The notes beneath the pieces are model-generated. The model made no database searches. It had not been told where the DNA came from and saw only the letters and a program-made list of their open reading frames with translations. Shown here piece by piece: positions 1-9,001 of a DNA stretch of 64,000 nucleotides. Location of the stretch: contig CANPGB010000012.1 in assembly GCA_947573485.1 (NCBI GenBank), forward strand, positions 1 to 64,000, in the 5' to 3' direction. Each line of letters starts with the position of its first letter. Position 1 is the first letter of the stretch. This stretch comes from an uncultured Porphyromonadaceae bacterium (GTDB taxonomy: Bacteria > Bacteroidota > Bacteroidia > Bacteroidales > Muribaculaceae). The position numbers and the translations under genes are program-made.

Positions 1-55
1 TGAGGATTTTTTTGCGGCGTGCGCGCGATGCAACGTGGTTGACTGATCTTGGCAT
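1..55 (-). CDS. rplT: 50S ribosomal protein L20 (N-terminal fragment, runs off the window)
   Basis: Only the first 18 codons are inside the window. They begin MPRSVNHVASRARRKKIL, the standard bL20 N-terminus, a basic segment that binds 23S rRNA during early 50S assembly. The gene continues past the left edge. It is the last gene of the thrS-infC-rpmI-rplT order seen here and follows rpmI by about 125 bases in which I see no other gene. Identification rests on the short N-terminus plus its position after rpmI. Confidence 0.93.
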   Translation of the reverse strand, partial: MPRSVNHVASRARRKKIL

Positions 56-180
56 ATTTCAGAAGTTTTTGAATGTTAGCGGCAGCGCCATTTTGCTGCT
101 CTTCGGGCTAAACACTCGGTTAATAATGAAATTATAGAATCACGAATTAAACTTGGTGCGTTTCTTCTCTGTGGCGAAGA

Positions 181-378
181 TTACTTCATGCCCAGAAGAG
201 CCTTTACGTTGGCGGCGTCTACGCGTGCTACCAGACCGGCGTGGGTAAGGTTGCGTTTCTGCTTCTTGGTCTTCTTGGTCAAGATGTGGCTCTTGAACGC
301 GTGTTTTCTTTTGATCTTTCCTGATCCGGTAAGGGCGAACCTCTTTTTGGCACCGGAGTTAGTTTTAATCTTTGGCAT
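181..378 (-). CDS. rpmI: 50S ribosomal protein L35
   Basis: A 65-residue, strongly basic protein starting [14 protein letters not shown] and ending in a [12 protein letters not shown] tail, the full length and signature of bL35. It is a structural component of the large ribosomal subunit. It lies between infC upstream and rplT downstream, the classical translation operon order. No separate promoter is evident in the 59 bases between infC and rpmI, so co-transcription is inferred. Confidence 0.97.
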   Translation of the reverse strand: MPKIKTNSGAKKRFALTGSGKIKRKHAFKSHILTKKTKKQKRNLTHAGLVARVDAANVKALLGMK

Positions 379-437
379 TGTTTTGTTTGTTAAATGTTAA
401 TTCGAGTTGTATAACCGTGTGGCCAGCTCGTGGCCGA

Positions 438-1037
438 TTATTTCTTTTTGGGGGTGAGCATGATAATCATGCGCTTGCCTTCAAGCTGAGGCATCTGCTC
501 AACTTTGCCGTATTCCTCAAGGTCGTTGGCAAAGCGGAGGAGGAGAACCTCGCCCTGCTCCTTGAAGAGTATCGAGCGGCCTTTGAAGAACACGTAGGCT
601 TTCACCTTGGCGCCTTCCTGAAGGAAGCCTATGGCATGCTTGAGCTTGAAGTTGTAGTCGTGGTCGTCGGTCTGGGGGCCGAAGCGTATCTCCTTGACAA
701 CGACTTTGGTCGACTTGGCCTTGATCTCCTTGGCTTTTTTCTTCTGCTGGTAGAGATATTTTTGGTAGTCGAGAATCTTGCACACCGGCGGTTCGGCATT
801 GGGCGAGATTTCAACGAGGTCAAGCTCCTGCTCTTCGGCTATCTTGCGGGCCTCGTGAATGGAGTAGATGCCGGGGGTGACGTTGTCGCCTACGAGTCGC
901 ACCTCACGTGCACGTATGTGCTCGTTGATGTTGTTGGGCGCCTGCTTCTGCTGGCGCGGGTCGCGGCGCATTGCCGGGCGGGGTCCGTTGTTGGCGGGGC
1001 GGGGAGCTCCGGGGTTGTAGGGCGGTTTTTTATCCAT
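438..1037 (-). CDS. infC: translation initiation factor IF-3
   Basis: This 199-residue protein binds the 30S subunit, keeps 50S off and checks the start codon and initiator tRNA. Residues about 1-36 are a Pro/Arg/Asn/Gln-rich extension. The IF3 N domain follows ([17 protein letters not shown], then [18 protein letters not shown]), and the C domain contains [20 protein letters not shown] and [15 protein letters not shown]. The basic extension makes it longer than the roughly 180-residue enterobacterial protein. It starts with ATG, not the rare AUU/AUC start used for autoregulation in enterobacteria. thrS lies 41 bases upstream and rpmI 59 bases downstream. Confidence 0.97.
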   Translation of the reverse strand: MDKKPPYNPGAPRPANNGPRPAMRRDPRQQKQAPNNINEHIRAREVRLVGDNVTPGIYSIHEARKIAEEQELDLVEISPNAEPPVCKILDYQKYLYQQKKKAKEIKAKSTKVVVKEIRFGPQTDDHDYNFKLKHAIGFLQEGAKVKAYVFFKGRSILFKEQGEVLLLRFANDLEEYGKVEQMPQLEGKRMIIMLTPKKK

Positions 1038-1078
1038 TCAGGGTGCTTGGTAGCCTTTAATTAATATGAGGTTTTTAG

Positions 1079-3016
1079 TTATTGATTTATCATTTGATTG
1101 ACTTCGTCGGTCAAATGCGCTGCAAAGTTAGCAATTTTCATCGAACCGAGGTCACCTTCGCCGGTTTTTCTTACCGAAACTTCGCCATTTTCTGCTTCTT
1201 TTTCGCCTACAACGAGCATATAGGGCACTCGCTTGAGCTGATTATCGCGTATTTTGCGGCCGAGAGTCTCGTTGCGGTCGTCGATAGTGAGGCGTATGTC
1301 GGCCTTCTCAAGCTCGGCGGCAACATTGCGGGCGTAGTCGAGATATTTGTCGCTCACGGGGATGATTACTGCCTGCTCGGGAGCGAGCCAAAGCGGGAAG
1401 CGGCCTGCGGTGTGCTCAAGAAGCACGGCCACGAAGCGCTCCATCGAGCCGAAGGGCGCGCGGTGAATCATCACGGGGCGATGCTTGGCATTGTCGCTGC
1501 CGGTGTATTCGAGCTCGAAGCGCTCAGGCAGGTTGTAGTCTACCTGAATTGTGCCGAGCTGCCAGCGGCGACCGATGGCGTCTTTCACCATGAAGTCGAG
1601 TTTGGGGCCGTAGAAAGCGGCTTCGCCAAGCTCGGTGCGGGCGTTGATGCCTTTTTCGGCGCAGGCCTCGATGATAGCCTGCTCGGCCTTGTGCCAGTTT
1701 TCGTCGCTGCCTATGTATTTTTCTTTATGTTTGGGGTCGCGCAGCGAAATCTGTGCCTCGTAGTTATCGAATTTGAGTGCCTTGAATATATAAAGGATGA
1801 TATCCATTACTTTCAGGAACTCATCTTTAATCTGGTCGGGGGCGCAGAAGATGTGTGCGTCGTCCTGCGTAAAGCCGCGCACGCGGGTCAGGCCGTGGAG
1901 CTCGCCGCTCTGCTCGTAGCGGTACACGGTGCCGAACTCTGCAAGACGCAGAGGCAGGTCGCGGTAAGAGCGGGGCAGGGCACGGAAAATCTCGCAGTGG
2001 TGAGGGCAGTTCATGGGTTTGAGGAGGTATTCCTCGCCTTCTTCGGGGGTATGAATGGGCTGGAACGAGTCCTTGCCGTATTTTGCATAGTGACCCGAAG
2101 TTACATAGAGCTGCTTGTTGCCGATATGCGGGGTTATTACCTGTAGGTAACCGTATTTCTTCTGAATCTTGCGGAGGAACTGCTCGAGGCGGTCGCGGAG
2201 AGCGGCGCCCTTGGGAAGCCACAGAGGCAGGCCGGCACCCACTTTCTGCGAGAAAGCGAAGAGTTCCATTTCCTTGCCGAGCTTGCGGTGGTCGCGCTTC
2301 TTGGCTTCTTCGAGCAGCGCGAGGTATTCGTCGAGCATGGCCTTCTTGGGGAAGGTGATGCCGTAGACGCGCACAAGCTGGTTGCGCTTTTCGTCGCCGC
2401 GCCAGTATGCGCCTGCGAGGCTTGTGATTTTCACAGCCTTGATAGGAGCTGTCGAGGGGATGTGTGGGCCGCGGCAGAGGTCGGTGAATGAGCCCTGACT
2501 ATAGGTGCTTATGGTGCCGTCCTCGAGCTCGGAGATAAGCTCGCACTTATATTCCTCGTTGCGGTCGCCGAAGAGTTTGAGGGCGTCGGCCTTGCTGATG
2601 TCGGCGCGCACAATCTGCTGGTCCTGCTTGGCGAGCTCGAGCATCTTGGCCTCGATTTTGGCGAAGTCTTCAGATGTGAGCTTGTGCTCTCCCGGGTCGA
2701 TGTCGTAGTAGAAACCGTTCTCGATAGCCGGGCCGATGCCGAACTTCACGCCGGGGTACAGCTCCTGAAGCGCTTCGGCCAGGAGGTGGGCCGAGCTGTG
2801 CCAGAAAGCGTGTTTGCCTTCGGGGTCGTCCCACTTGAAAAGCTTGATGGCGGCATCGCTCTCAATAGGGCGGGTAAGGTCCCACTCGGCGTCGTTTACC
2901 GAAGCGGCCAGCACTTCGCGCGCCAGGCGAGGGGATATGGATTGAGCAATCTGAAGCGGGGTTACGCCTGCTTCAAACTCCTTGACGGTATTGTCGGGAA
3001 ATGTGATCTGTATCAT
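1079..3016 (-). CDS. thrS: threonyl-tRNA synthetase
   Basis: Class II aminoacyl-tRNA synthetase charging tRNA-Thr in the cytoplasm. From the ATG at 3016 the protein is 645 residues: TGS domain ([17 protein letters not shown]), editing domain, catalytic core with the zinc/active-site stretch [10 protein letters not shown] and class II motif [11 protein letters not shown], then the anticodon-binding domain ending near MINQ. An in-frame start 15 codons upstream exists, but family proteins begin at the TGS domain, so I use 3016. The gene heads the infC-rpmI-rplT operon. A promoter and an unusual long inverted repeat lie just upstream (3064-3136). Confidence 0.97.
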   Translation of the reverse strand: MIQITFPDNTVKEFEAGVTPLQIAQSISPRLAREVLAASVNDAEWDLTRPIESDAAIKLFKWDDPEGKHAFWHSSAHLLAEALQELYPGVKFGIGPAIENGFYYDIDPGEHKLTSEDFAKIEAKMLELAKQDQQIVRADISKADALKLFGDRNEEYKCELISELEDGTISTYSQGSFTDLCRGPHIPSTAPIKAVKITSLAGAYWRGDEKRNQLVRVYGITFPKKAMLDEYLALLEEAKKRDHRKLGKEMELFAFSQKVGAGLPLWLPKGAALRDRLEQFLRKIQKKYGYLQVITPHIGNKQLYVTSGHYAKYGKDSFQPIHTPEEGEEYLLKPMNCPHHCEIFRALPRSYRDLPLRLAEFGTVYRYEQSGELHGLTRVRGFTQDDAHIFCAPDQIKDEFLKVMDIILYIFKALKFDNYEAQISLRDPKHKEKYIGSDENWHKAEQAIIEACAEKGINARTELGEAAFYGPKLDFMVKDAIGRRWQLGTIQVDYNLPERFELEYTGSDNAKHRPVMIHRAPFGSMERFVAVLLEHTAGRFPLWLAPEQAVIIPVSDKYLDYARNVAAELEKADIRLTIDDRNETLGRKIRDNQLKRVPYMLVVGEKEAENGEVSVRKTGEGDLGSMKIANFAAHLTDEVNQMINQ

Positions 3017-3063
3017 ATCTATTTCGTTAACAATCAGCTCAATAGCCGCTTCTGCGCGCAATT

Positions 3064-3136
3064 GGGCTCAAAATCAGGGGCAAAGATACGATTTTTTTTT
3101 CAAATAACAATCATCTTTGCCTCTGATTTTGAGCCC
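3064..3136. repeat. 24-bp inverted repeat with 25-nt spacer overlapping the thrS promoter
   Basis: The left arm (3064-3087) and right arm (3113-3136) are reverse complements at 23 of 24 positions, and the one mismatch would be a G-U pair in RNA. The spacer (3088-3112) contains a run of nine T and an A-rich stretch. Both arms carry ATCTTTGC, but only the left arm, read on the minus strand, has the TA needed for a full -7 box. It lies between the terminator of the PepSY-like gene and thrS. Confidence 0.85.
3081..3110 (-). promoter_or_regulatory. predicted thrS operon promoter
   Basis: On the minus strand a TTG (3110-3108) is followed after 19 bases by TATCTTTG (3088-3081), matching the Bacteroidota -33/-7 consensus. 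Transcription would start near 3075, giving a leader of about 60 bases before the thrS ATG at 3016. The -7 box sits at the inner end of the left arm of the 3064-3136 inverted repeat. Confidence 0.72.
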
Positions 3137-3140
3137 GTGG

Positions 3141-3171
3141 ACGAAAACAGGCGGTAATTTTCAGCCGCCTG
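3141..3171 (-). terminator. likely intrinsic terminator of the PepSY-like gene
   Basis: On the minus strand the seven-base arms at 3171-3165 and 3154-3148 (CAGGCGG and CCGCCTG) form a hairpin followed by TTTTCGT. It begins 11 bases after the stop codon of the gene at 3183. Confidence 0.6.
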
Positions 3172-3182
3172 CTTCCGTCATG

Positions 3183-3623
3183 CTATTTGTCGTAGCGCAG
3201 GAAAGCTCCCGATAGGTCGAATTTCATGTCGATTCCGTTCGACAGCTCCACTTCGTAGCCTTTTCGTTCTTTTTCAAGGCCTACGATTTTGGTGCCGGGG
3301 TGATTCTTCTTCACATATTCGCTCACGCCCGCAGGCACGAGAGAGGAGGGCACTGCCTTGCTGGCCGAGGTTTCCACGTTCTTCCAGTTGCCGTTGCGGT
3401 CGAACGATACCTCGGTACCGTCGGTGAGAATTACCTCATACTCGTCGATGCGGCCGAGTTCCTTTTCAATTTTGACGAGGCTGACTTTCGACTTGAAGTT
3501 CTGGCTGAGAGTAGCTTTGGCAGCTTCGGGAAGCACAGAGTCGTCGTGCGCGTAGGTGTCGCGTGCCTGGGCGCCGATTGTGACAGCCACGATGAGCGAG
3601 AGAATAAATAGTAAACGTTTCAT
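3183..3623 (-). CDS. secreted PepSY-like (DUF2874) protein
   Basis: A 146-residue exported protein with a signal peptide (MKRLLFILSLIVAVTIGAQA) followed by two related alpha/beta repeats of about 55 residues. Each contains a K-E/V-x-L-x-(D/N)-G-x-x-(V/M)-x-F-D pattern (EVILTDGTEVSFDRNG and EVELSNGIDMKFDLSG), typical of the PepSY-like periplasmic family in Bacteroidota. The biochemical role of the family is not established. An alternative ATG two codons upstream (3629) is possible. It is a single gene between thrS and the divergently transcribed dxr operon. Confidence 0.85.
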   Translation of the reverse strand: MKRLLFILSLIVAVTIGAQARDTYAHDDSVLPEAAKATLSQNFKSKVSLVKIEKELGRIDEYEVILTDGTEVSFDRNGNWKNVETSASKAVPSSLVPAGVSEYVKKNHPGTKIVGLEKERKGYEVELSNGIDMKFDLSGAFLRYDK

Positions 3624-3718
3624 AGTCATTCCATTTTATAATGTACTAAATTATAACGCTTTGCTTGCGGCAAAAGATTTCGAGCCCTCTCTAAAAATAG
3701 CTAAATTCGGCCTCGGGG

Positions 3719-3750
3719 TTTGGCTGTTAGGGTTTAAAAGCGTATTTTTG
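3719..3750 (+). promoter_or_regulatory. predicted dxr-rseP operon promoter
   Basis: TTTG (3719-3722), exactly 20 bases, then TATTTTTG (3743-3750), an excellent match to the Bacteroidota housekeeping promoter. It supports the GTG start of dxr at 3778 rather than any longer upstream reading frame. Confidence 0.75.
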
Positions 3751-3777
3751 CACGTTAAAACCAATCAGCTTGCAATT

Positions 3778-4935
3778 GTGAACACTCCCAAACGCATAGC
3801 GGTGCTTGGCGCCACAGGTTCTATAGGTCGCCAGGCCCTCGACATCATAGCTGCCCACCCCGAACGTTACCGGGCCACGGTGCTTGCCGCCGGCCGTCGG
3901 GTCGACGACCTCATATCGCTCGCATCAATCCACCGGCCCCGTCTGGCGATTATCGCCGACGAAAGCCTCCTGCAGCGTCTGCGCGAAGCCCTTGCACCCC
4001 TCGGCATCGAAACCGCCGCCGGCCCCCAAGCCCTCGCTTGCTGTGTGGAGGCAGATGACGTCGATACTGTTCTCACAGCAACCGTAGGCTACAGCGGACT
4101 TGAGCCTACTGTGCACGCCATACGCGCGGGCAAAGACATCGCGCTGGCCAACAAGGAAACCCTCGTTGTGGCCGGTGAGCTCGTCAACCGCATGCTCGCC
4201 GACTCGCCCACACGCATTTTCCCCGTCGACTCCGAGCACTCTGCCGTAGCCCAGTGCCTTTGCGGCGAAGATATCTCGCGCGTAGAGCGGCTGCTCATAA
4301 CAGCCTCAGGCGGACCCTTCCGCACCTGGGACGCCGACCGCATAGCCCGGGCCACCGCTGCCGACGCCCTCCGTCATCCCAACTGGAACATGGGTGCGAA
4401 AATCACCATTGATTCCGCTTCGATGATGAACAAGGCCTTCGAGATTATCGAGGCCCACCACCTCTTCGGCATAGCTCCCTCGCGCATCGAGGCCGTGGTG
4501 CACCCGCAGTCGATAGTGCACTCCATGGTCGAGTTTACCGACGGTGCCGTCAAAGCCCAGCTCGGCGTGCCCGACATGCACCTGCCCATAGCCTACGCCT
4601 TGGGCGAGCACACCCGTCTGGCCGCTGCCTCGAAGCCGCTGCGCCTCACCGATTACGCCACCCTCACCTTCGAGGAGCCCGACCCCGTGCGCTTCCCTTG
4701 CCTCGGTCTGGCGCAGTATGCCCTCGAGCGCCGTGGGACTGCAGCTTGCACCATAAACGCCGCCAACGAGATTGCCGTGGCAGCCTTCCTGCGCGGGCAG
4801 ATTGCCTTTGGCGACATATACCGCACTATCGAAAAAACTCTTGCTAACACGAGCTTTGTTGCCTCGCCCGACTATGCCGACTATGTGGCCGTCAATGCCG
4901 AAGCGCGAGCCAAAGCACTTGAACATATCTCTTAA
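3778..4935 (+). CDS. dxr: 1-deoxy-D-xylulose 5-phosphate reductoisomerase
   Basis: Second enzyme of the MEP isoprenoid pathway: NADPH-dependent conversion of DXP to 2-C-methyl-D-erythritol 4-phosphate. At 385 residues it has normal family length. It shows the N-terminal nucleotide site GATGSIG, ALANKETLVVAGE, the metal and substrate residues in FPVDSEHSA, the SGGPF loop and HPNWNMGAKITIDSASMMN. I chose the GTG at 3778 because it directly precedes NTPKRIAVLGATGS and lies 28 bases after the predicted -7 box; the frame is open further upstream but would cross the promoter. The TAA overlaps the ATG of rseP (TAATG). Confidence 0.96.
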   Translation: MNTPKRIAVLGATGSIGRQALDIIAAHPERYRATVLAAGRRVDDLISLASIHRPRLAIIADESLLQRLREALAPLGIETAAGPQALACCVEADDVDTVLTATVGYSGLEPTVHAIRAGKDIALANKETLVVAGELVNRMLADSPTRIFPVDSEHSAVAQCLCGEDISRVERLLITASGGPFRTWDADRIARATAADALRHPNWNMGAKITIDSASMMNKAFEIIEAHHLFGIAPSRIEAVVHPQSIVHSMVEFTDGAVKAQLGVPDMHLPIAYALGEHTRLAAASKPLRLTDYATLTFEEPDPVRFPCLGLAQYALERRGTAACTINAANEIAVAAFLRGQIAFGDIYRTIEKTLANTSFVASPDYADYVAVNAEARAKALEHIS

Positions 4936-6365
4936 TGGACATCCTTATCAAAGCCCTGCAGCTTGTTCTCGCCCTCGTGATTCTCGTCACGGTGCACGAG
5001 TTCGGCCACTACATCTTCGCACGCATCTTCGGTGTGAAGGTCAACCGTTTCTACCTGTTCTTCAACCCCTGGTTCTCGCTCCTGCGCTACGACCCCATGA
5101 AAGGCACCGTCGACCTCTTTGCCCGCAACGGCGAGAAAGGTGCCATAACCCTCCGCGCCGGAAAACCCCGTGAACCGCGCCCCGACGGTAAGACCACCTG
5201 GCGCGACACCATTTACGGCCTCGGCTGGGTGCCGCTCGGCGGTTACTGCGACATTGCCGGTATGGTCGACGAGACCAAGAGCGCGAGCGACCTCGCTTCC
5301 GAGCCACAGCACTGGGAGCTCCGTGCCAAACCGGCATGGCAGCGCCTGTGCGTTATGGTGGCAGGCGTGACCCTGAACTTCGTGCTCGCTATCATTATAT
5401 ATATAGGTATAGCCTTCCACTGGGGCGACGATGTTATTCCCTATCAGGCTATGACCGAGGGCATGGATTTCAGTCCCGAGCTGCAGGATGCCGGCTTCCG
5501 CAACGGCGACATCCTCCTCGCTCTCAACGGCGAGCCCCTCGATGCTACCGACTACTCCCTTGCATGGGATATGATGCAGCCCGGCGCACGTGTCGACGTA
5601 CTCCGCGACGGCGATACGGCCACTGTAGTAATCTCTGAAACCCTCCTGCGCACCGTTGCCACCAAGGGCAAGGACTATGTGCCCATGGCCGCCCGAATCC
5701 CCGTTTTCGCTGCCAAGGTGCTCAACGGCGAGCCCGCAGCTGCCGCAGGCATAAGCCCCGGCGACCGTATCCTCACCGTCGGTGCCGACACCGTGCCCAC
5801 TATCACCGAGTTCCTGCCCTCGCTGCAGGCTCACGCCGGGCAGACAGTGCCGATGCGCCTCCTCCATGCCGACGGCTCTTCGTCGCTCACCGACATCACC
5901 GTCTCTGAGGCCGGAAAGATTGGCATACAGATGCTCTCGCCCCTCGAAATCTTTGACCGTCAGACTATCCACTACAATATCTTCCAGTCCGTTCCCCGAG
6001 GCTGGGAGATTGGCACCGACCGCCTCGCAAGCTACGTGTCGTCGCTCAAACTCGTCTTCACTAAAGAGGGCGCCCAAAGCATCGGCGGCTTCGGTACCCT
6101 CGGCGATCTCTTCCCCACGCAGTGGAACTGGTACACCTTCTGGCAGATTACGGCCTTCCTCTCCATTATCCTGGCCTTCATGAACATAATTCCCATACCC
6201 GGTCTCGACGGCGGATACACTCTCTTCCTCCTCGTCGAGATTGTCACCGGCCGAAAGCCCTCCGACCGCTTCCTTGAGGTGGCCAACATGTGCGGCTTCG
6301 CCTTCCTGCTCCTGCTGCTGGTCTATGCCAACGGCAACGACATCTACCGTTTCTTCATTAAGTAA
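4935..6365 (+). CDS. rseP: RseP/site-2 family membrane zinc metalloprotease
   Basis: Inner-membrane protease for regulated intramembrane proteolysis, 476 residues. The zinc motif HEFGH (residues 21-25) sits in the first membrane segment. Two PDZ-like regions follow in the periplasmic part (about residues 165-335), then the conserved IPIPGLDGG with the third metal ligand near Asp425, and a C-terminal membrane segment. Its start overlaps the dxr stop by one base, so coupling is very likely. Bacteroidota members are generally annotated RseP, but their substrate is not certain; a PDZ-domain site-2 protease is the safe call. Confidence 0.93.
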   Translation: MDILIKALQLVLALVILVTVHEFGHYIFARIFGVKVNRFYLFFNPWFSLLRYDPMKGTVDLFARNGEKGAITLRAGKPREPRPDGKTTWRDTIYGLGWVPLGGYCDIAGMVDETKSASDLASEPQHWELRAKPAWQRLCVMVAGVTLNFVLAIIIYIGIAFHWGDDVIPYQAMTEGMDFSPELQDAGFRNGDILLALNGEPLDATDYSLAWDMMQPGARVDVLRDGDTATVVISETLLRTVATKGKDYVPMAARIPVFAAKVLNGEPAAAAGISPGDRILTVGADTVPTITEFLPSLQAHAGQTVPMRLLHADGSSSLTDITVSEAGKIGIQMLSPLEIFDRQTIHYNIFQSVPRGWEIGTDRLASYVSSLKLVFTKEGAQSIGGFGTLGDLFPTQWNWYTFWQITAFLSIILAFMNIIPIPGLDGGYTLFLLVEIVTGRKPSDRFLEVANMCGFAFLLLLLVYANGNDIYRFFIK

Positions 6366-6367
6366 CT

Positions 6368-7561
6368 ATGATTAAGACACTCACACTGCGGCGAGGTAAA
6401 GAAGAATCGCTCGACCGCTTCCACCCCTGGGTATTCTCGGGAGCCCTCACACGCATGCCGCGCGAAGACGAGGGAATAGAGGAGGGCGACCTCGTGGCCG
6501 TGGCTGCTGCCGATGGTCGTATTATCGGAACAGGCCACTTTCAGATTGGCAGCATCGCCGTGCGCATGCTCACCTTCGACCCCGAAGAGGCTATCGATGA
6601 TGCCTTCTGGCGCCGCCGCCTCGAGCAGGCTTTCGCGCTACGCCGCGCCCTCGGTTTACCCTCGGAGGCTACTACCGGTTTCCGCCTCGTGCATGGCGAG
6701 GGCGACTTCATGCCCGGCCTCGTTGTCGATATCTACGGCGCCACGGCTGTGGTGCAGGCGCACTCGCCGGGCATACACTTCGCACGCAAGACCATAGCGC
6801 AGGCCCTCGTCGATATGCCTGACCTCGGCGTGAAGAGCGTTTATTATAAATCGGAGACGACTCTCCCCTACAAAGCGCATCTCGACCCCGAAAACGGTTA
6901 TCTCATCGGCGATTTCATATCTGATACCGCTCTTGAGAACGGTCTGAAATTCCGTATCGACTGGCTTCGTGGCCAAAAGACCGGTTTCTTCGTTGACCAG
7001 CGCGATAACCGAGCCCTTGTGGGCCGCTACAGCGCCGGGCGCTCGGTGCTCAACATGTTCTGCTACACCGGCGGTTTCTCGGTGTATGCCCTTGCAGGCG
7101 GTGCCCGTGAGGTTGTGTCGGTCGATTCCTCGGCGAAAGCTATCTCGCTCACCGACGCCAACATGGAGCTAAACTTCCCCGGCGACTCACGCCACACATC
7201 GCGCGCCGAAGATGCATTCAAATACCTCGACAACATGGAGGCCGGGCGTCACGACCTCATTATCCTCGACCCTCCCGCCTTCGCCAAGCACCGCAGCGCC
7301 CTCCGCAATGCCCTCCAGGGCTATCGCAGGCTCAATGCCAAGGCTTTCGAGAAAATTGCTCCCGGTGGCATCCTCTTCACATTCTCGTGCTCGCAGGCCG
7401 TTACCAAAGAGCAGTTCCGCCTTGCCGTGTTCAGCGCCGCTGCACAGAGCCGACGCCGCGTGCGCATCCTGCATCAGCTCACGCAGCCTGACGATCATCC
7501 TGTGAATATTTATCATCCCGAAGGCGAGTATCTCAAAGGTCTCGTGCTTTACGTTGAATAG
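6368..7561 (+). CDS. rlmI: RlmI-type 23S rRNA (cytosine-5) methyltransferase
   Basis: A 397-residue class I SAM-dependent methyltransferase of the RlmI (YccW) family, which makes m5C in 23S rRNA. An N-terminal PUA-like part (KTLTLRRGKEES... HPWVFSGAL) is followed by a Rossmann methyltransferase domain with MFCYTGGFSVYAL (SAM motif I), LDPPAFAKH (catalytic loop) and FSCSQAV containing the candidate catalytic Cys. It starts two bases after rseP and ends three bases before rlmD, so it lies inside the dxr operon. The exact target base is inferred from the family. Confidence 0.85.
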   Translation: MIKTLTLRRGKEESLDRFHPWVFSGALTRMPREDEGIEEGDLVAVAAADGRIIGTGHFQIGSIAVRMLTFDPEEAIDDAFWRRRLEQAFALRRALGLPSEATTGFRLVHGEGDFMPGLVVDIYGATAVVQAHSPGIHFARKTIAQALVDMPDLGVKSVYYKSETTLPYKAHLDPENGYLIGDFISDTALENGLKFRIDWLRGQKTGFFVDQRDNRALVGRYSAGRSVLNMFCYTGGFSVYALAGGAREVVSVDSSAKAISLTDANMELNFPGDSRHTSRAEDAFKYLDNMEAGRHDLIILDPPAFAKHRSALRNALQGYRRLNAKAFEKIAPGGILFTFSCSQAVTKEQFRLAVFSAAAQSRRRVRILHQLTQPDDHPVNIYHPEGEYLKGLVLYVE

Positions 7562-7564
7562 AAA

Positions 7565-9001
7565 ATGGCCCGTAAAAGAAAAGAACTTCCCCTGCTGGAA
7601 GATGTAGAGATAAGCGACGTGGCTGCCGAGGGCAACGCCCTGGCGCGCGTCAACGACATGGTGGTATTCGTGCCTTTCGGCGCTCCCGGCGACCGTGTCG
7701 ACATCAAGATTGAAAAGAAAAAGAAATCGTACGCCCAGGGGCGCATCGAGGCTTTCCGCGTCAAGAGCCCCCTCCGTCAGGAGCCGCCTTGCAAGCACTT
7801 CACGGTGTGCGGCGGTTGCCGCTGGCAGCACTTGCCATACGACTATCAGCTCAAATGCAAACGCCAGCAGGTGGTCGACGCCCTCGAGCGCATAGCCAAA
7901 GTGCAGCTTCCCGAAATTCCCGAAGCGCTCGGCAGCAACAGGATCTGGGAGTACCGCAATAAAATGGAGTACACTTTCTCCAACAAGTGCTGGCTCACTT
8001 TCGAGCAGCTCCGCTCGGGCGAGGAATTCCCCGACCGCGATGCCGCCGGTTTCCACATCCCCGGCTCTTTCGACAAGGTGCTCGACATCGGCCGCTGCTA
8101 TCTCCAGGACGATATCTCCAACCGCATGCGTCACTTCGTCAAGGAGTACGGCAAGGCTCACGGCCTCCCCTTCTACGACCTCAAGGGCCAGAGCGGCTTC
8201 CTCCGCACCATGATGGTGCGCATCGCCTCCACTGGCGAGATTATGGTGGTTCTCTCTGTAGGCGAAGACCGCCCCGACGAGCTCAAGGAGCTTCTCGATG
8301 CTTTCCTCAAGGAGTTCCCGGAGATTACCTCGCTCATGTATGTGGTAAACACCAAGGTAAACGATACTATAGGCGACCTCGACATCAAGCTCTACGCAGG
8401 CAAGGAATATATAGAAGAGGAAATGGAAGGTCTGCGTTTCCGCGTAGGTCCCAAATCGTTCTATCAGACCAACTCGCTGCAGGCCTACGAGCTCTACAAG
8501 GTGGTGCGCGATTTCGCCCGTCTCACAGGCTCTGAACTCGTCTACGACCTCTACACAGGCACGGGTACTATAGCCAATTTCGTAAGCCGCCGTGCTCGCA
8601 AGGTGGTGGGTGTGGAGTATGTGCCCGAGGCTATCGAGGATGCCCGCATAAACTCGGCTGTCAACGGCATTGACAACACCATTTTCTTTGCCGGTGATAT
8701 GAAAGATGTGCTCACCGACGCTTTTATCGACGAGCACGGCCACCCCGATGTGATGATAGTAGACCCTCCCCGCGCAGGCATGCACGCCGATGTGGTCGAC
8801 ACCATTATGCGTGCCGAGCCCCCGGTGATTGTCTACGTAAGCTGCAACCCTGCAACCCAGGCCCGCGACCTCGCGCTTCTCGATTCAAAATACGCCGTCG
8901 AAGCCGTGCAGCCCGTCGACATGTTCCCCCACACGCAGCACGTCGAGAACGTGGTGCGCCTCGTGCGCCGCGCTCAGCCCTTGGCAAGCGTGGAATTATA
9001 G
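7565..9001 (+). CDS. rlmD: 23S rRNA (uracil-5-)-methyltransferase, RlmD/TrmA family
   Basis: A 478-residue RumA-type methyltransferase. It has an N-terminal TRAM domain, an iron-sulfur cluster motif CKHFTVCGGC (first Cys near residue 76) with a fourth Cys in LKCKR, a SAM-binding DLYTGTGTIANF, and C-terminal VDPPRAGMH and YVSCNPATQARDL containing the catalytic Cys. The family makes m5U in 23S rRNA, and the Fe-S motif separates it from TrmA. It is last in the dxr-rseP-rlmI-rlmD run and its 3' end overlaps the convergent CYTH gene by 28 bases. Confidence 0.9.
   Translation: MARKRKELPLLEDVEISDVAAEGNALARVNDMVVFVPFGAPGDRVDIKIEKKKKSYAQGRIEAFRVKSPLRQEPPCKHFTVCGGCRWQHLPYDYQLKCKRQQVVDALERIAKVQLPEIPEALGSNRIWEYRNKMEYTFSNKCWLTFEQLRSGEEFPDRDAAGFHIPGSFDKVLDIGRCYLQDDISNRMRHFVKEYGKAHGLPFYDLKGQSGFLRTMMVRIASTGEIMVVLSVGEDRPDELKELLDAFLKEFPEITSLMYVVNTKVNDTIGDLDIKLYAGKEYIEEEMEGLRFRVGPKSFYQTNSLQAYELYKVVRDFARLTGSELVYDLYTGTGTIANFVSRRARKVVGVEYVPEAIEDARINSAVNGIDNTIFFAGDMKDVLTDAFIDEHGHPDVMIVDPPRAGMHADVVDTIMRAEPPVIVYVSCNPATQARDLALLDSKYAVEAVQPVDMFPHTQHVENVVRLVRRAQPLASVEL

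Noticed and set aside
372..1064. Long plus-strand open frame opposite infC
   Set aside because: It is the complement of a well-recognised IF-3 gene; the translation has runs of Leu/Val typical of antisense frames and no start context.
3064..3136. Interpretation of the thrS inverted repeat as a classical invertible promoter
   Set aside because: The spacer is only 25 bases, much shorter than known Bacteroides invertible promoters, no recombinase is nearby, and thrS is essential; kept only as a testable oddity.
4932..6077. 381-codon minus-strand frame inside rseP
   Set aside because: Antisense of a clear site-2 protease gene; caused by G+C-rich third positions.
7187..8785. 532-codon minus-strand frame opposite rlmI/rlmD
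   Set aside because: Spans two recognised genes on the other strand and shows no family features.
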